Both the position numbers and the translations under genes were made by a program. The notes beneath the pieces are model-generated. The model saw only the letters and a list, made by a program, of their open reading frames with translations, had not been told where the DNA came from and searched no databases. A DNA stretch of 64,000 nucleotides, taken from contig NZ_CP007501.1 of the NCBI RefSeq assembly GCF_000973625.1, positions 62,001-126,000 on the forward strand. The letters are read 5' to 3'. This document shows positions 8,606-18,416 of this stretch, piece after piece. Source of the DNA: Polynucleobacter duraquae. Its GTDB lineage: Bacteria; Pseudomonadota; Gammaproteobacteria; Burkholderiales; Burkholderiaceae. How positions within the stretch are numbered: position 1 is the stretch's first letter; each line of letters starts with the position of its first letter.

Positions 8606-10279
8606 ATGAGATTCCTTAGTAAATTTATTCCTCTAGTAACTGTATTACTTATAGTGATCAGCAATGCATTTGCTGCGCCAGAATTCCTTCCGCCTGAGAA
8701 AGCATTTCAGGCTGAAGCAACGTGGGTGACAAATACGAATGATGTTGAGTTAGAAATTTTTCCAGCTAAGGGTTATTACATCTATCAAGAGTCTCTGCAT
8801 TTCAAGATGGGCTCAGAGCCCAATAAATTAGAGCTTGTAAAGGTTTCGCTCCCTGCTGGGATTGAAAAGTTTGATGAAACTTTTCAAAAGAAAATGCAGG
8901 TTTATAAGCAGGTATTTCTATTAACTCTAGATAAAAAGGCTGAAATTGGTAAGCCACTCTATCTGGAGATGGAGTTACAGGGCTGTGCTGAGGCGGGAAT
9001 CTGTTATCCACCTATGACCCTGAAGTTTTTGCTTGCGGGGCCAGGTGTAAAGGCCGGCCCAATACCAGAAATATTGGATGAGGCAGGAGCGAGCAACACC
9101 ACCAAAAAAGAATTTAGCTTGATGGATGTTTGGCGTGAGCGTGATGACGTCAATGCCATTAGCCGCTTCTTAGACAACACGCCAACGGGATATCTTTTCA
9201 TAGCCTTCTTCATTCTGGGCTTGGCTTTGGCATTTACCCCCTGTGTTCTTCCGATGCTGCCTATCCTATCGAGCATCGTGTTTGGAGCGCAAGGTAAGCA
9301 GTCCATTAGTAAGGGTCGTGCAAGCCTCTTGGCGGCGGCCTATGTACTTGGAATGGCTTGTGTCTATGCACTAGCGGGGGTCTTGATGGCTGCGCTTGGC
9401 GGGAGCGTTCAAAGAGCTCTACAAAGCCCCATAGCGCTGATTGGGTTTGCATTGCTGCTACTGGCCTTGTCAGGAAGTCTATTCGGTCTATACGAGCTCA
9501 GAATGCCTCACTCATGGCAGCAAAAGGTGGATCGATTGGCAGGACGTCATCAAGGTGGCAGCTTTGCGGGCGCCTTTGCCTTAGGTGGAATTTCCACATT
9601 AGTTGCCAGCCCATGTATTACAGCGCCCTTAGCTGGAGTGCTCGCTTTTATTGCTCAAACAGGCTCTATGAGCCTGGGTGCAGGGCTCCTTTTTGTAATG
9701 GCTTTAGGTATGGGATTGCCACTCCTGTTTATTGCCATTGAGGCTCGTATCTTAATTCCATCCACTGGTATTTGGATGGTCTGGCTACAAAGAACATTAG
9801 GCGTTTTATTAGTAGCAACCGCAGCCTGGATCGCATCCCCCTTGTTGCAAAATGGTAGTGATGAGGTGGGCAAGACAACGGCTAATGGTCAGCGCCAACA
9901 TCAGATTGGAAAAGCGAGTTTTGCTGTGATTGACTCCAGTGCGCAGTTGGATCAATTCTTAGCCCAAGCAAAAGAACAAAAGAAGCTAGTGCTCTTGGAT
10001 TTTTATGCAGACTGGTGCATCTCTTGCAAGGAGATGGAGGTAAATACGTTTGCTAATCCCGAAGTAAATCAAGAGTTGCAGAAATTTATTTTGATACAAG
10101 CAGATGTGACAAAGAACAGTCCTGAGCATCAGGCTTTACTGAAACGTTTTGGATTATTCGGACCACCAGGAATTTTGATCTTTGATCTCAACTCACAAGA
10201 GTTGAAAGATCAACGTGTGATTGGCTATATGCCACCACAACGTTTTCTTGAGCGCTTGAAAAGAGCCTTCGGAAATTAA
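8606..10279 (+). CDS. dsbD: Thiol:disulfide interchange protein DsbD
   Basis: DsbD passes electrons from cytoplasmic thioredoxin across the inner membrane to periplasmic thiol carriers, serving DsbC-type isomerases and cytochrome c maturation. The 557 residues contain a signal peptide (1-23), a periplasmic alpha domain with the reactive pair in GCAEAGICYP, a beta membrane domain of about eight helices with FTPCVLPM and SPCITAP, and a thioredoxin-like gamma domain with CISC at 471-474. All three cysteine pairs are intact. It lies 4 bases after cutA, in one operon. Confidence 0.96.
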   Translation: MRFLSKFIPLVTVLLIVISNAFAAPEFLPPEKAFQAEATWVTNTNDVELEIFPAKGYYIYQESLHFKMGSEPNKLELVKVSLPAGIEKFDETFQKKMQVYKQVFLLTLDKKAEIGKPLYLEMELQGCAEAGICYPPMTLKFLLAGPGVKAGPIPEILDEAGASNTTKKEFSLMDVWRERDDVNAISRFLDNTPTGYLFIAFFILGLALAFTPCVLPMLPILSSIVFGAQGKQSISKGRASLLAAAYVLGMACVYALAGVLMAALGGSVQRALQSPIALIGFALLLLALSGSLFGLYELRMPHSWQQKVDRLAGRHQGGSFAGAFALGGISTLVASPCITAPLAGVLAFIAQTGSMSLGAGLLFVMALGMGLPLLFIAIEARILIPSTGIWMVWLQRTLGVLLVATAAWIASPLLQNGSDEVGKTTANGQRQHQIGKASFAVIDSSAQLDQFLAQAKEQKKLVLLDFYADWCISCKEMEVNTFANPEVNQELQKFILIQADVTKNSPEHQALLKRFGLFGPPGILIFDLNSQELKDQRVIGYMPPQRFLERLKRAFGN

Positions 10280-10286
10280 TCTTCTG

Positions 10287-10320
10287 AAAAGTTAAATGGG
10301 TACAACCCATTTAACTTTTT
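10287..10320. terminator. Bidirectional terminator between dsbD and hemB
   Basis: AAAAGTTAAATGGGT (10287-10301) and ACCCATTTAACTTTT (10305-10319) form a perfect 15-pair stem with a 3-base loop, with T runs on both strands. It lies between convergent dsbD (+) and hemB (-), so it can stop transcription from either side. Confidence 0.9.
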
Positions 10321-10330
10321 GGATTACTAA

Positions 10331-11999
<1,669 letters not shown>

Positions 12000-12113
12000 G
12001 TCCAGAAGCTATTGTAAAATCACGCAAAATCAATAAATATCTCATAATGTTGGGTGAAAGTTGTAGAAGTAAGGGCCCAAACATTTTTAAGAATTTTTGC
12101 CAAGGTAAACATA

Positions 12114-12839
12114 ATGCGTCAAACCCCTCAAATCTCCAAATTAACTAGCTTACGTGCTGGCTTTGCAGCTCTGTCTATTTTTGCTCTAAGCGGCCTTGCG
12201 GCACAAGCTTATGCCGCTGATCCAGCACCCATGGCCCCAGCTGCAGAGGCAAAGGCTGCTGCTCCAACTAAGCCAAAAGTTGATGTCGCTGCTGGTGAGA
12301 CACTCTATAACTCTGGAGATGCCACTCGCGGTGTTGTAGCTTGTATTACATGTCATGGTCCTAAGGGCCAAAGTGCTGTAGCAACTTGGCCCAAGTTGTC
12401 TGCCCAGCATGCTGCATACACAGCAAAACAGTTGAAGAATTTCAAGGAAGGCACTAGAGCGAATGCCATCATGATGGGCATGTCTATGCCTTTAACTGAG
12501 CAAGATATGATCAATATTGGTACTTTCCTATCTCAGCAGGCTCCATCCCAAGGTGTGGCTCAAACTAAAGAAGCTCTTGATTTGGGTAAGAGTATTTATG
12601 GTGGCGGTATTGCATCGAAGGGTGTTCCAGCCTGCGCTGGTTGCCATAGCCCAAATGGTGCAGGCATTCCTGCGCAATACCCACGTCAAGGTGGACAGTG
12701 GGCTGAGTATTCCTACAATCAGTTAGTAGGTTTCCGTGAAGGTACTCGCAAAAATAGTACTCAGATGACAACAATTGCTACGAAGCTTTCTGATCAAGAG
12801 ATGAAGGCTGTTTCTGATTACATGGCAGGCTTGCATTAA
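12114..12839 (+). CDS. Dihaem cytochrome c4-like protein
   Basis: This is a periplasmic electron carrier, probably shuttling between the bc1 complex and terminal oxidases. The start chosen is ATG 12114 (AAGG about 10 bases upstream), giving 241 residues with a signal peptide ending near AQAYA. Two CxxCH haem sites are seen, CITCHG near residue 79 and CAGCHS near residue 178, in two homologous cytochrome c halves, as in cytochrome c4. The linker after the signal is Ala/Pro rich. An upstream in-frame start at 12054 would bury the signal peptide. Confidence 0.9.
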   Translation: MRQTPQISKLTSLRAGFAALSIFALSGLAAQAYAADPAPMAPAAEAKAAAPTKPKVDVAAGETLYNSGDATRGVVACITCHGPKGQSAVATWPKLSAQHAAYTAKQLKNFKEGTRANAIMMGMSMPLTEQDMINIGTFLSQQAPSQGVAQTKEALDLGKSIYGGGIASKGVPACAGCHSPNGAGIPAQYPRQGGQWAEYSYNQLVGFREGTRKNSTQMTTIATKLSDQEMKAVSDYMAGLH

Positions 12840-12858
12840 TAGTTATCTAAGTACAAAA

Positions 12859-12890
12859 CAAAAACCCCGCTGATGTAGCGGGGTTTTTTT
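12859..12890. terminator. Bidirectional terminator between cytochrome c4 and lysA
   Basis: AAAACCCCGCT and AGCGGGGTTTT form an 11-pair, GC-rich stem with a 5-base loop, followed by seven T on + and a T-rich stretch on -. It separates the convergent cytochrome c4 (+) and lysA (-) genes. Confidence 0.93.
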
Positions 12891-12920
12891 ATTGCCTGGA
12901 ATTTACCAAGAGAAGTTAAT

Positions 12921-14219
12921 TTAATCTGGCAATGTGGTTTCGCTACTAAAGAGATCAGCAATATTTTCACGAGCACGAATGACATATGCATTCTTGCCAT
13001 CAACCATGATCTCTGCAGGTTTTGGCCTGGTGTTGTAATTGGAAGCCATCACAAAGCCATAAGCACCAGCAGACAGAATAGCTAGTAGATCACCCTCTTC
13101 AACCGCAAGTTGACGATCTCTTCCAAGCCAGTCACCAGATTCACATACGGGTCCGACGACGTCATAAGTGGAGCTTGTAATTTGCTTAGTTTGAATTGGA
13201 ACGATCCCGTGATAAGCCTCGTAGAGCGCTGGGCGCATCAACTCTGTCATTGCTGCATCCACAATACAAAAGTTTTTTTCAGCACCAGGCTTAAGATATT
13301 CCACTTGGGTCAAAAGTACGCCAGCATTGCCCACTAAGGATCTGCCAGGCTCTAAGACAATATCGAGATGCCCAAAGCCACGTTCAGCAACGCGATTGAG
13401 CAAGGTATTGGTGAACTCAGTAATATCAGGCGGGTTGTCATCGCCATAGGAAATGCCAAGACCTCCACCTAAATCCAGATGGTGGATCTCAATACCCTCT
13501 TTTTTCAATTGAGTAACTAACTCGAGCACTTTATCAAGCGCATCAAGATAGGGTGCAGTGTTGGTGATTTGTGAACCAATATGACAATCAATACCAACTA
13601 CATCAATCTGCGACAGCAATGCAGCTTCACGATATGTCTTTAAAACCTCGTGATAAGCGATACCAAACTTATTACCCTTTAATCCAGTAGAAATATAAGG
13701 ATGCGTTTGTGCATCGACATCGGGATTCACGCGCAAGGAAATTGGGGCGCGACAATTGAGATTAGTAGCAACCCGATTAATTTGGTGGAGCTCTGCAATT
13801 GACTCTACATTGATACACTTAACGCCAGCTTTTAATGCTTGCGCAATTTCGTGAGCAGATTTACCAACACCGGCAAACACTAAACTTTTTGGATCTGCGC
13901 CAATAGCAAGAGCGCGCGCTAATTCACCGCCGCTGACTAAGTCAAAGCCAGAGCCTAATTTTTTAAAGCAATCAATCACTGCTAAGTTGCTATTCGCCTT
14001 CATCGCATAGTGAACGCGAGCTCGTCTTTTTCCAGAGGAATCTACGCAAGCTTTGTCGTAGGCCCGATAAGCTTCAGTCAACACTTTTTTACTATAGACA
14101 TACAGGGGTGTGCCAAATTCCTTTGCCAAATCTGACAAAGGAATTTCCTCTGCATACCAAGTACCATTTCGCTCTGTAAATCCAGCTAAGTCGGGGAGTG
14201 GGATCGCTTTACTTGTCAT
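12921..14219 (-). CDS. lysA: Diaminopimelate decarboxylase
   Basis: LysA decarboxylates meso-diaminopimelate to L-lysine, the last step of the pathway, using PLP. The 432 residues include the PLP lysine in HYAMKANSN (near residue 71), the glycine-rich LDLGGGLGISYG phosphate site, EPGRSLVG, and the second-subunit motif GPVCESGDWLGRDR. It overlaps lptM by 4 bases (ATGA). The lptM-lysA pairing is a common proteobacterial arrangement. Confidence 0.97.
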   Translation of the reverse strand: MTSKAIPLPDLAGFTERNGTWYAEEIPLSDLAKEFGTPLYVYSKKVLTEAYRAYDKACVDSSGKRRARVHYAMKANSNLAVIDCFKKLGSGFDLVSGGELARALAIGADPKSLVFAGVGKSAHEIAQALKAGVKCINVESIAELHQINRVATNLNCRAPISLRVNPDVDAQTHPYISTGLKGNKFGIAYHEVLKTYREAALLSQIDVVGIDCHIGSQITNTAPYLDALDKVLELVTQLKKEGIEIHHLDLGGGLGISYGDDNPPDITEFTNTLLNRVAERGFGHLDIVLEPGRSLVGNAGVLLTQVEYLKPGAEKNFCIVDAAMTELMRPALYEAYHGIVPIQTKQITSSTYDVVGPVCESGDWLGRDRQLAVEEGDLLAILSAGAYGFVMASNYNTRPKPAEIMVDGKNAYVIRARENIADLFSSETTLPD

Positions 14220-14407
14220 TGCTTGGCCGATGTAGAGTTGGGAGCTGTAGGGCTTTGGGGTGGATAGAGCTTGCCTTTAGGCTCTGGCTCAGCAGGAGGA
14301 CTAGGTGCTGGCGGCACATTTGGCAAATATAAGGGACCTCTAACCCCACATCCAACAAGGGATATTAGAAGGCCAATACCAAGAGTTCTTTTAAGAATCG
14401 CTATCAT
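14216..14407 (-). CDS. lptM: LPS translocon maturation chaperone LptM (YifL-type lipoprotein)
   Basis: This is a 63-residue lipoprotein with a signal peptide ending in the lipobox LVGC (C20) followed by the family hallmark GVRGPLYLP. The rest is a Pro/Ser/Glu-rich tail. In E. coli LptM helps LptD reach its mature disulfide pattern at the outer membrane. It is upstream of and overlaps lysA by 4 bases, the conserved context. It is divergent from cyaY. Confidence 0.9.
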   Translation of the reverse strand: MIAILKRTLGIGLLISLVGCGVRGPLYLPNVPPAPSPPAEPEPKGKLYPPQSPTAPNSTSAKQ

Positions 14408-14454
14408 GAATGTCTCTAAAACGAATGATTGAATATAGCATGCAGGACTCTAAT

Positions 14455-14838
14455 ATGACGCCAGGCAATTTAACTGTAGAAACGATTGACGATAAGCAAT
14501 TTTATCAATTGGGTAGTAATTTATTGGAGTCGATAGAGGTAGCCCTAGAAGCCGCAGACGATGCACTAGACCTCGATCTGGATGTGGAGCGCCAAGGTGG
14601 AAACGTAATCAACATTCGGTTTAGAGATCGCAGTGTGATTGTGGTCAACACCCAGCCCCCTCTACACGAGATTTGGGTAGCGGCTAAATCGGGCGGCTAT
14701 CACTATCGTTGGGCAGGTACTTTATCTTCTCCGATGTGGTTGGATACTAAAACTGGGCGCGAACTGCTGGGCGACCTATCCGAATTTGCCAGTGCTCAAG
14801 CTGGTCAGATGATCACTATTGGCCTACTTCAGAAATAA
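14455..14838 (+). CDS. cyaY: Frataxin-like iron donor CyaY
   Basis: CyaY binds iron and modulates IscS-driven Fe-S cluster assembly. The acidic helix (SIEVALEAADDALDLDLDVE) followed by the beta sheet with NTQPPLHEIWVA and GYHYRW is diagnostic. The start is uncertain: ATG 14455 has GCAGGACT about 8 bases upstream and gives 127 residues. ATGs at 14440 and 14410 are in frame, but 14410 abuts the divergent lptM start with no visible ribosome site. The 3' end faces aroB 13 bases away. Confidence 0.92.
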   Translation: MTPGNLTVETIDDKQFYQLGSNLLESIEVALEAADDALDLDLDVERQGGNVINIRFRDRSVIVVNTQPPLHEIWVAAKSGGYHYRWAGTLSSPMWLDTKTGRELLGDLSEFASAQAGQMITIGLLQK

Positions 14839-14851
14839 GTAAGCTAGAAAC

Positions 14852-15934
14852 TTAAACTGCCCCGGTCGCTGTTAAGGTCTCTATGACCTGAGCATCGGGA
14901 ACGCTCTTAATTTGGGCTTTGCCAATCTTCTCTAAAACGACGTAGCGGATTTGTCCGCCCTCAGTCTTTTTATCTACTTGCATTAATTCCATATAACGTT
15001 GTGCGCCAAACTTGGGCGGTGTTATCGGCAGATTCATGGATTGAATGATGTGAGTGAGGCGGTTAACTTCATCTTGAGTGATGAAGTTTAGGCGTTTTGA
15101 GAGGTCTGCACCCATGACCATGCCGCAGCCAACAGCTTCACCATGCAACCACTCGCCATAGCCCATGCCCGCTTCGATCGCATGACCAAAGGTATGCCCG
15201 AAATTCAATGTGGCTCGAATGCCACCTTCTCTCTCATCGGCTGATACTACAGCTGATTTAATTTCGCAAGAGCGTAAGACTGCATGCGCCATTGCGGCGG
15301 TGTCGCAAGCTAGTAAAGCTTTTGCATTTACTTCAATCCAACTTAAGAACTCAGCATCTGCAATCGCACCATGTTTAACCACTTCAGCTAGACCTGCAGA
15401 GAGTTCGCGAGCAGGCAACGTCTTCAAGGTATTGAGGTCAGCAATAACCGCTACTGGCTGATGAAACGCTCCGATCATATTTTTTCCGAGCGGATGGTTG
15501 ATACCGGTCTTGCCACCAACAGAAGAGTCCACTTGAGACAATAAGGTTGTTGGGACTTGAATGAAGCGAATACCGCGCATAAAGCTAGCAGCAGCAAAGC
15601 CGGTCATATCTCCAATAACGCCACCACCTAAAGCCACCAACATTGTTTGACGATCGGCTCCATATTTGAGGAGGTCATCAAAAATCAACTGAAGATTTTT
15701 CCAGTCCTTATAAGACTCTCCGTCAGGCAAGACAATCGTCCTGACTGGTTTACCTAGTTTCTCTAAAGTCTTGGTGAGGCGCTCTGCATACAAAGGGGCA
15801 ACAGTCGTATTGCTAACAATATAAATTGATGTTGCTTTTTCACAGGCGCTAAATAATTGTGCTTGATCTATTAAATCTGTACCAATATGAATGGGGTAGC
15901 TACGATCACCTAGATCAACTTCTAATGTTTTCAT
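14852..15934 (-). CDS. aroB: 3-dehydroquinate synthase
   Basis: AroB converts DAHP to 3-dehydroquinate, the second shikimate step, using NAD and a divalent metal. The 360 residues include the NAD-binding [14 protein letters not shown] near residue 104, the lysine-rich [16 protein letters not shown] near residue 141, and metal ligands in the [11 protein letters not shown] block. It lies 8 bases downstream of aroK in the conserved aroK-aroB pair, on the minus strand. Confidence 0.97.
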   Translation of the reverse strand: MKTLEVDLGDRSYPIHIGTDLIDQAQLFSACEKATSIYIVSNTTVAPLYAERLTKTLEKLGKPVRTIVLPDGESYKDWKNLQLIFDDLLKYGADRQTMLVALGGGVIGDMTGFAAASFMRGIRFIQVPTTLLSQVDSSVGGKTGINHPLGKNMIGAFHQPVAVIADLNTLKTLPARELSAGLAEVVKHGAIADAEFLSWIEVNAKALLACDTAAMAHAVLRSCEIKSAVVSADEREGGIRATLNFGHTFGHAIEAGMGYGEWLHGEAVGCGMVMGADLSKRLNFITQDEVNRLTHIIQSMNLPITPPKFGAQRYMELMQVDKKTEGGQIRYVVLEKIGKAQIKSVPDAQVIETLTATGAV

Positions 15935-15942
15935 GGATAAGT

Positions 15943-16467
15943 TTATGCGGAGAGTTCGAGTTGCATTATGAGGGTGTTGACTAGCTGATTGACGCTGGGC
16001 TTTCCAGTCTCAATAATATAGTCAGCGATTTCGCGATATAAAGGGTCACGAACAGCGTATAGGTTTTCTAAAATCTTTTTTGCATCACCATTTTTCAGGA
16101 GTGGCCGACCTTCACCACCTTTAGTGCGATGCCATAACTCTATGGGATTGGCGTGGAGATAAATTACCAATCCTCTTTCACTAAGAAATTGTCGATTCTC
16201 AGGCAGAAGCACGGCACCGCCACCGGTTGCCAAAATGACATCATGTTCGGCTGTGATGTCATTAATAGCCTGAGCCTCACGCTTGCGAAATCCATCTTCA
16301 CCTTCCATTTCGAAGATAACAGGAATCTTGACTCCACAGCGATCTTCAATCACATGGTCAGCATCTAAAAAGCGACGCCCTAATTTCTTAGCTAGCAATT
16401 TACCAACGGTCGACTTCCCAGCGCCCATGAGGCCAATGAGAAAGATATTGTTGGATGAAGATTTCAC
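15943..16467 (-). CDS. aroK: Shikimate kinase
   Basis: AroK phosphorylates shikimate at the 3-hydroxyl. The 174 residues contain the Walker [13 protein letters not shown] near residue 12, the shikimate-binding FLDADHVIE and GFRKREAQA, and ATGGGAVL. It follows the small secretin gene by 12 bases, the same secretin-aroK-aroB order seen with pilQ or hofQ in proteobacteria. Confidence 0.97.
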   Translation of the reverse strand: MKSSSNNIFLIGLMGAGKSTVGKLLAKKLGRRFLDADHVIEDRCGVKIPVIFEMEGEDGFRKREAQAINDITAEHDVILATGGGAVLLPENRQFLSERGLVIYLHANPIELWHRTKGGEGRPLLKNGDAKKILENLYAVRDPLYREIADYIIETGKPSVNQLVNTLIMQLELSA

Positions 16468-16479
16468 CCTATGATTTTA

Positions 16480-17601
16480 TTAGTGTTTGTCTAGTACGGT
16501 GGGGGTTAAGAAGACTAATAGTTCAGTTTTATCTGCCAATTTGGATTTATGGCGAAATAAATGCCCTATCAATGGAATATCGCCTAGGAGTGGAACTTTG
16601 ATCTCGTCATCACGTTCGGTAGTCTGAAAGATACCCCCAATGATGGCAGTACCTCCATTTTCAACGGTGACTTCAGAGCTGAGATTTTTGGTGTCAATTG
16701 CATAGCCCTGTTCAGTTTTCATGCCAATGGTGTCTTTATTGATCCCTACTAACATGGAGATCTTTCCATCGGGATGAATTTTGGGCAAGACCTCCAGACG
16801 TAAATTGGCTTTACGAAATTGCAATTTACTCCCGCTTTGAGAGCTCACTTGATACGGCAGTTCAGTTCCCTGCTCAATTGTGGCTTTAACCTGATCTCCG
16901 GTCATGATGCGGGGGTTCGAGAGAATTTTGCCCTGGCCATCAGACTCGAGTGCTGAGAGCTCCATTTGCAAGAGTTGGGCCGCATTCTTAGATACCAGGG
17001 TGGCAGCCAAGGTGGCTGGGTTGAATCCAGCCAAGCCAGTGCCTGAGAGATCAAGGTTTGCGCTTGCGTTTTGGTCCGAGCTGCTACCAATGCCATTGGC
17101 TTGATATCCCAACTTCACGCCGAGTTCACGGGCAAAGCGCTGATCAGCTTCGACGATGCGGGCTTCTATCAGGATCTGGCGGGGGCTATTAATATGATCA
17201 CCCCCAAAAGGTAGGGCAGCATCCTCCCGACGATATTTCTGAAAACTTTGAATTTCTGCATGAGGGCCAATCCAGTAAATATCGCCATTTCTGACTTGGC
17301 GCAAGCCTCTGCTAGCAAGTATGGAATGGAGGGCAGTTTGCCAAGGGGTGTCCTTCAGGTCGATCGAGATTTTGCCCTGAATAGATTCACTGAGGAGAAA
17401 ATTGGTATTTCCCATTTGGGCTAAGACCTGCAAAAGTTCAGTTATTTCAATCTGGCTAAATTGAAGGCTAATACGACTCTCTGTAAGGGTGCTTTTAGGG
17501 CTGGTTGCAGGGAGATTTCCTTCGGCTGAATTGAATAAAAAAACCAGTATCAAGGGGAGTAAGGTGGCGCGAGATTTCTGTAAGATCTTCAATAGAGTCA
17601 A
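16480..17601 (-). CDS. Short secretin of the PilQ/HofQ (ComE) type
   Basis: Secretins form outer-membrane pores for type IV pili and DNA uptake. The 373 residues show a signal peptide (about 1-29), one STN/N0 domain (about 45-100), and a C-terminal secretin domain (about 140-370) with SNPRIMTGDQVKATIEQG and VPLLGDIPLIGHLFR. The AMIN domains and the N1 domain of normal PilQ (about 600-750 residues) are missing, so it is closer in size to HofQ/ComE. It starts with TTG at 17601, overlapping the upstream stop (TTGA). aroK and aroB follow. The gene symbol is left open. Confidence 0.85.
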   Translation of the reverse strand: MTLLKILQKSRATLLPLILVFLFNSAEGNLPATSPKSTLTESRISLQFSQIEITELLQVLAQMGNTNFLLSESIQGKISIDLKDTPWQTALHSILASRGLRQVRNGDIYWIGPHAEIQSFQKYRREDAALPFGGDHINSPRQILIEARIVEADQRFARELGVKLGYQANGIGSSSDQNASANLDLSGTGLAGFNPATLAATLVSKNAAQLLQMELSALESDGQGKILSNPRIMTGDQVKATIEQGTELPYQVSSQSGSKLQFRKANLRLEVLPKIHPDGKISMLVGINKDTIGMKTEQGYAIDTKNLSSEVTVENGGTAIIGGIFQTTERDDEIKVPLLGDIPLIGHLFRHKSKLADKTELLVFLTPTVLDKH

Positions 17602-18278
17602 TCGGAGTTCGTAGATTTAAAGGTAATGGATTTGCCTTTGGGGTGGGTCAAGATGGCCAATTCTTTTTGAGCTTGGGCCAGGCGCCATTCCCCTAAAGCC
17701 AGATCGCCCTTACCTACCATCCTCGTAGATTGGCCGGTATGAAAAAAAGCCTGCTCCAAAGTCCCCATGCGAGTGATGCCTAAATACCTCCAGCGACGAA
17801 GCTCTACTTCATGCGGGATAGATGTAGGCTTGCTTTGAGCCGCCTGTTTTGGTGGTTTTGTCTCAATTGAGTGAATACTCACTTCTATTTCATCTATTAC
17901 CTCATATAGATCCTCTAGCTCAGAATGCCATTCGTTTTGAGAGGATTCCAGTTCTTCTTTAAGGGCTAATAATTGACTTTGAAGTGTATTTATTTCATTT
18001 TCAGCCAGAGACTGATTGGATTCAAAGAAAAAAAAGAGGCTAGCTCCGCAGATTAATAAGGTGCAAGCAAAGATCCAAACCGGGCTGAAATTAAGCCCTT
18101 TCAGCTCGAAAGATTTATTCAAAACAGAGGGCTTTGAAGTCTTAGTTTGGGGCGATGGATCCATCCTGGGTGGGGAGGAGGTTTTACGAATTCCATGTGG
18201 ATCTGGAATAGCGGGGTCATCTCCCAGCTCACTCAAAATGTCATCAAAAGACTGGGAGGAGATGTGGCGTGGTGGCAT
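17598..18278 (-). CDS. Single-pass membrane protein with coiled coil and PilP/HofP-like C-terminus
   Basis: No exact family was recognised. Seen: a Pro/Ser-rich cytoplasmic N-terminus (1-60), one membrane helix (66-86), an acidic coiled coil (about 89-140), and a C-terminal beta-rich region (160-222) with RRWRYLGITRMGTLEQAFFH and a later VGKGD. This resembles the spacing of PilP (Y-x-G ... G-x-W/G). It occupies the place where pilM-N-O-P normally stand and overlaps the secretin start by 4 bases. Inference: one protein may combine the PilO-like stalk and PilP-like secretin-binding functions. No ribosome site is clear before ATG 18278. Confidence 0.6.
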   Translation of the reverse strand: MPPRHISSQSFDDILSELGDDPAIPDPHGIRKTSSPPRMDPSPQTKTSKPSVLNKSFELKGLNFSPVWIFACTLLICGASLFFFFESNQSLAENEINTLQSQLLALKEELESSQNEWHSELEDLYEVIDEIEVSIHSIETKPPKQAAQSKPTSIPHEVELRRWRYLGITRMGTLEQAFFHTGQSTRMVGKGDLALGEWRLAQAQKELAILTHPKGKSITFKSTNSD

Positions 18279-18403
18279 GCCATATTGTTCTTGTCAGAGA
18301 TGGGAAAGGCGATCAGGGAAGGCAGAATTGAGCGTCAGAAAAATACTAAATAGGCATTTAAATGAGAGGTTTTAGGCCTGGAGGGTGAATTACGTAAGCA
18401 CCC

Positions 18404-18409
18404 TATAAT
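18404..18409 (+). promoter_or_regulatory. Consensus -10 box of mrcA, suggesting a leaderless transcript
   Basis: TATAAT lies with its last base 8 bases before the mrcA ATG at 18417. Transcription would normally begin about 7 bases after the box, which places the 5' end at or next to the start codon. No Shine-Dalgarno sequence lies between the box and ATG. A good -35 is not visible at the expected distance, so the promoter call is moderate. Confidence 0.5.
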
Positions 18410-18416
18410 TTGAACT

